From Sulfuricurvum sp. (GTDB lineage Bacteria; Campylobacterota; Campylobacteria; Campylobacterales; Sulfurimonadaceae): DNA of 64,000 nt. The notes below the pieces were generated by a model. That model had not been told where the DNA came from. It saw only the letters and a list, made by a program, of their open reading frames with translations, and searched no databases. The number at the start of each line of letters is the position of its first letter. Position 1 is the stretch's first letter. The stretch covers positions 1 to 64,000 of the forward strand of contig JAUYUB010000020.1 of NCBI GenBank assembly GCA_030692765.1. The letters are read 5' to 3'. Below, piece after piece: positions 62,977 through 64,000 of this stretch. The position numbers and the translations under genes were made by a program.

Positions 62977-63090
62977 GTGCTTGAAACTTAAGGAGTATAC
63001 AAAGAAAATGAAAAAGCCCCTTTAACGCTGCTGATGTCAAGTGGGATGACGAAATTATGCGCCACTAAAGTAAACGAATGGTAATACAGC

Positions 63091-63096
63091 TATAAT
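63091..63096 (+). promoter_or_regulatory. -10 box of the RDD gene (leaderless candidate)
   Basis: TATAAT at 63091-63096 is a perfect -10 hexamer ending 6 bases before the ATG at 63102. The start site would fall on the start codon, and no ribosome site is present. Confidence 0.45.
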
Positions 63097-63101
63097 TGCA
63101 C

Positions 63102-63608
63102 ATGCGATGGCGAACCCTTAAAAAAACAAAACAATCATTTCCCAATAAAAGCTCTTCTGTTGACTATGCCCCGTTTGCTTCCCGCGCACTCGCATTCTTG
63201 ACCGATATTTTTATGTTAGGACTGCCTATTTCTCTGATTTTAATGACTATTTTCGGATACGATCAGATGCATACCGCAGGTGCAGTGGATGTCATCACTA
63301 ACAATCAAGAAGCCCTCAAAAATTCACCAAACCCCCTAAGTTCGATTCTCCAAATCATTTTATTTATGGCCATCACGGTAGAACTGTGGCACCGATACAC
63401 GCAAACACCCGGGAAAAAGCTGGCACACATTTGTGTTGTGGATGCCACAACGCTTAAATCTGCCCCCTACTGGAAGCTCTTTTTACGATTTATAGGCTAT
63501 TTTCTCTCTTTTATCTCTATCGTTGGCTTTTTTATCGGTTTTTTCCGTAAGGACAAGCGTTGTCTACACGATCTTCTAAGCGGTACCGCCGTGATACGTG
63601 AAGTGTAA
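63102..63608 (+). CDS. RDD family membrane protein
   Basis: 168 residues from the ATG at 63102 (MRWRTLKK); a TTG two codons earlier is possible. RDD-type SRALAFLTDIFMLGLPISLIL near residue 34, TPGKKLAHICVVD and FRKDKRCLHDLLSGTAVI. Three to four membrane helices. Function unknown; some RDD proteins are Na+/H+ antiporters. The MFS gene starts one base after its stop, so they form one transcript. Confidence 0.82.
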   Translation: MRWRTLKKTKQSFPNKSSSVDYAPFASRALAFLTDIFMLGLPISLILMTIFGYDQMHTAGAVDVITNNQEALKNSPNPLSSILQIILFMAITVELWHRYTQTPGKKLAHICVVDATTLKSAPYWKLFLRFIGYFLSFISIVGFFIGFFRKDKRCLHDLLSGTAVIREV

Positions 63609-63609
63609 T

Positions 63610-64000
63610 ATGTCTCTCATTATCGGAATTTTTTATTTTTTCTATTTTGCCCTTATCGGTGTGCATATTATCTTTGTCCCTAAAATTCTCTCCATGGTCG
63701 GATACACAGCTATGGATATCGGTATTATTTTTGCCTCTGCTCCGTTGGTGCGTTTTATTGTCCCCTTTTTATTTCTAAAAGGGTTTAAACTTGATCACAA
63801 AGCGTTTGTGGCCGCACTTATTCTCATGGTATTGGGCGCAATCGCGTTTTACCCTGCCCTTACCTCTTTTTGGCCATTACTTATCAGCAATATCATTTTT
63901 GGCATCGGTATCTCATTGCTGCTTCCTTACATCGAAGTCATCGCCCTAGAGCATATCGGAAAAGAATCGTACGGAAAGATTCGTTTGTTTGGATCACTGG
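63610..64000 (+). CDS. MFS-1-like transporter (5' part only)
   Basis: The first ~130 residues, cut by the window end. It begins MSLIIGIFYFFYFALIGVHI and has four clear membrane helices, with a PLVRFIVPFLFLKGFKLDHK loop and GIGISLLLPYIEVIALEHIG. The order resembles the MFS_1_like group that includes 3-phenylpropionate and nucleoside permease-like proteins. The ATG follows the RDD stop (TAATATG). Substrate unknown. Confidence 0.75.
   Translation, partial: MSLIIGIFYFFYFALIGVHIIFVPKILSMVGYTAMDIGIIFASAPLVRFIVPFLFLKGFKLDHKAFVAALILMVLGAIAFYPALTSFWPLLISNIIFGIGISLLLPYIEVIALEHIGKESYGKIRLFGSL

Noticed and set aside
63009-63026. Five-codon ORF (MKKPL) after an AAGGAG before the RDD gene
   Set aside because: The ribosome site is 12 bases away, the peptide is minimal, and no attenuator structure follows; too little to call.

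Overview
The window reads as chromosomal DNA of a Campylobacterota (Epsilonproteobacteria) bacterium, most like the Sulfuricurvum/Sulfurimonas group. The clues are a CobT of the TIGR00303 kind, an epsilon-type porin, a Tat-exported flavocytochrome-c type sulfide dehydrogenase, a periplasmic nitrate reductase cluster without napC, a c-type nitric oxide reductase, paired flgE genes and sigma-54 flagellar promoters. The placement rests on gene content and protein resemblance, not on a computed tree. Genes are densely packed with many 4-base stop/start overlaps. No gene-free stretch exceeds 300 bases. I saw no rRNA, CRISPR array or insertion sequence.

Layout. 1-9348: the end of a homoserine kinase, then a cobalamin (B12) lower-ligand and late-assembly operon (bluB, cobT, cobU, cobD, cbiB, cobQ, a cysteine-rich unknown, cobS, cobC). 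It is interrupted at 3487-5484 by an AT-rich three-gene cassette of unknown function with its own promoter. 9376-18797: a TamA-like Omp85 protein and TamB, separated by a two-component system, a porin and a sulfide dehydrogenase flavoprotein. 18818-24888: an FMN-binding protein, an MgtC/DUF4010 membrane protein, a GGDEF-EAL protein, and mnmH-selD for selenouridine in tRNA. 24893-32112: a nitric-oxide block (nnrS, norCBDQ, an Fe-S type Rrf2 regulator, a globin, an HPP membrane protein). 32172-39089: a TolC/DevBCA-like exporter, a SCO protein and a PAS-GGDEF-EAL protein. 39139-46980 (minus strand): DUF342, a Crp/Fnr regulator, a nitrate-sensor-like protein without an output domain, then napA-napB-napF-napD. 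47109-56893: ArsR plus a DsrE-like protein, an unrecognised 320-residue protein, tRNA-Ser(GGA), a second large GGDEF-EAL protein, dgt, a flavoprotein and typA. 57040-62940: fliK-flgD-flgE and a second flgE. 63102-64000: an RDD protein and the start of an MFS transporter.

Regulatory reading. Two signals tie the nitrogen-oxide genes together. (1) TTGAY-N4-RTCAA palindromes lie upstream of nnrS, napA and the exporter operon, each centred 41.5 bases before the start site predicted from a -10 box; this is the class II FNR geometry. (2) A CYAC-N6-GTAG inverted repeat occurs twice before norC and once between the globin and the divergent Rrf2 gene, which suggests an NO-responsive regulon. Two matched sigma-54 promoters drive the flagellar genes.

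The best candidates for something undescribed are the three-gene cassette in the B12 operon, the nitrate-sensor protein coupled to an atypical Crp/Fnr regulator, the Rrf2 operator family, and the cysteine-rich protein between cobQ and cobS.
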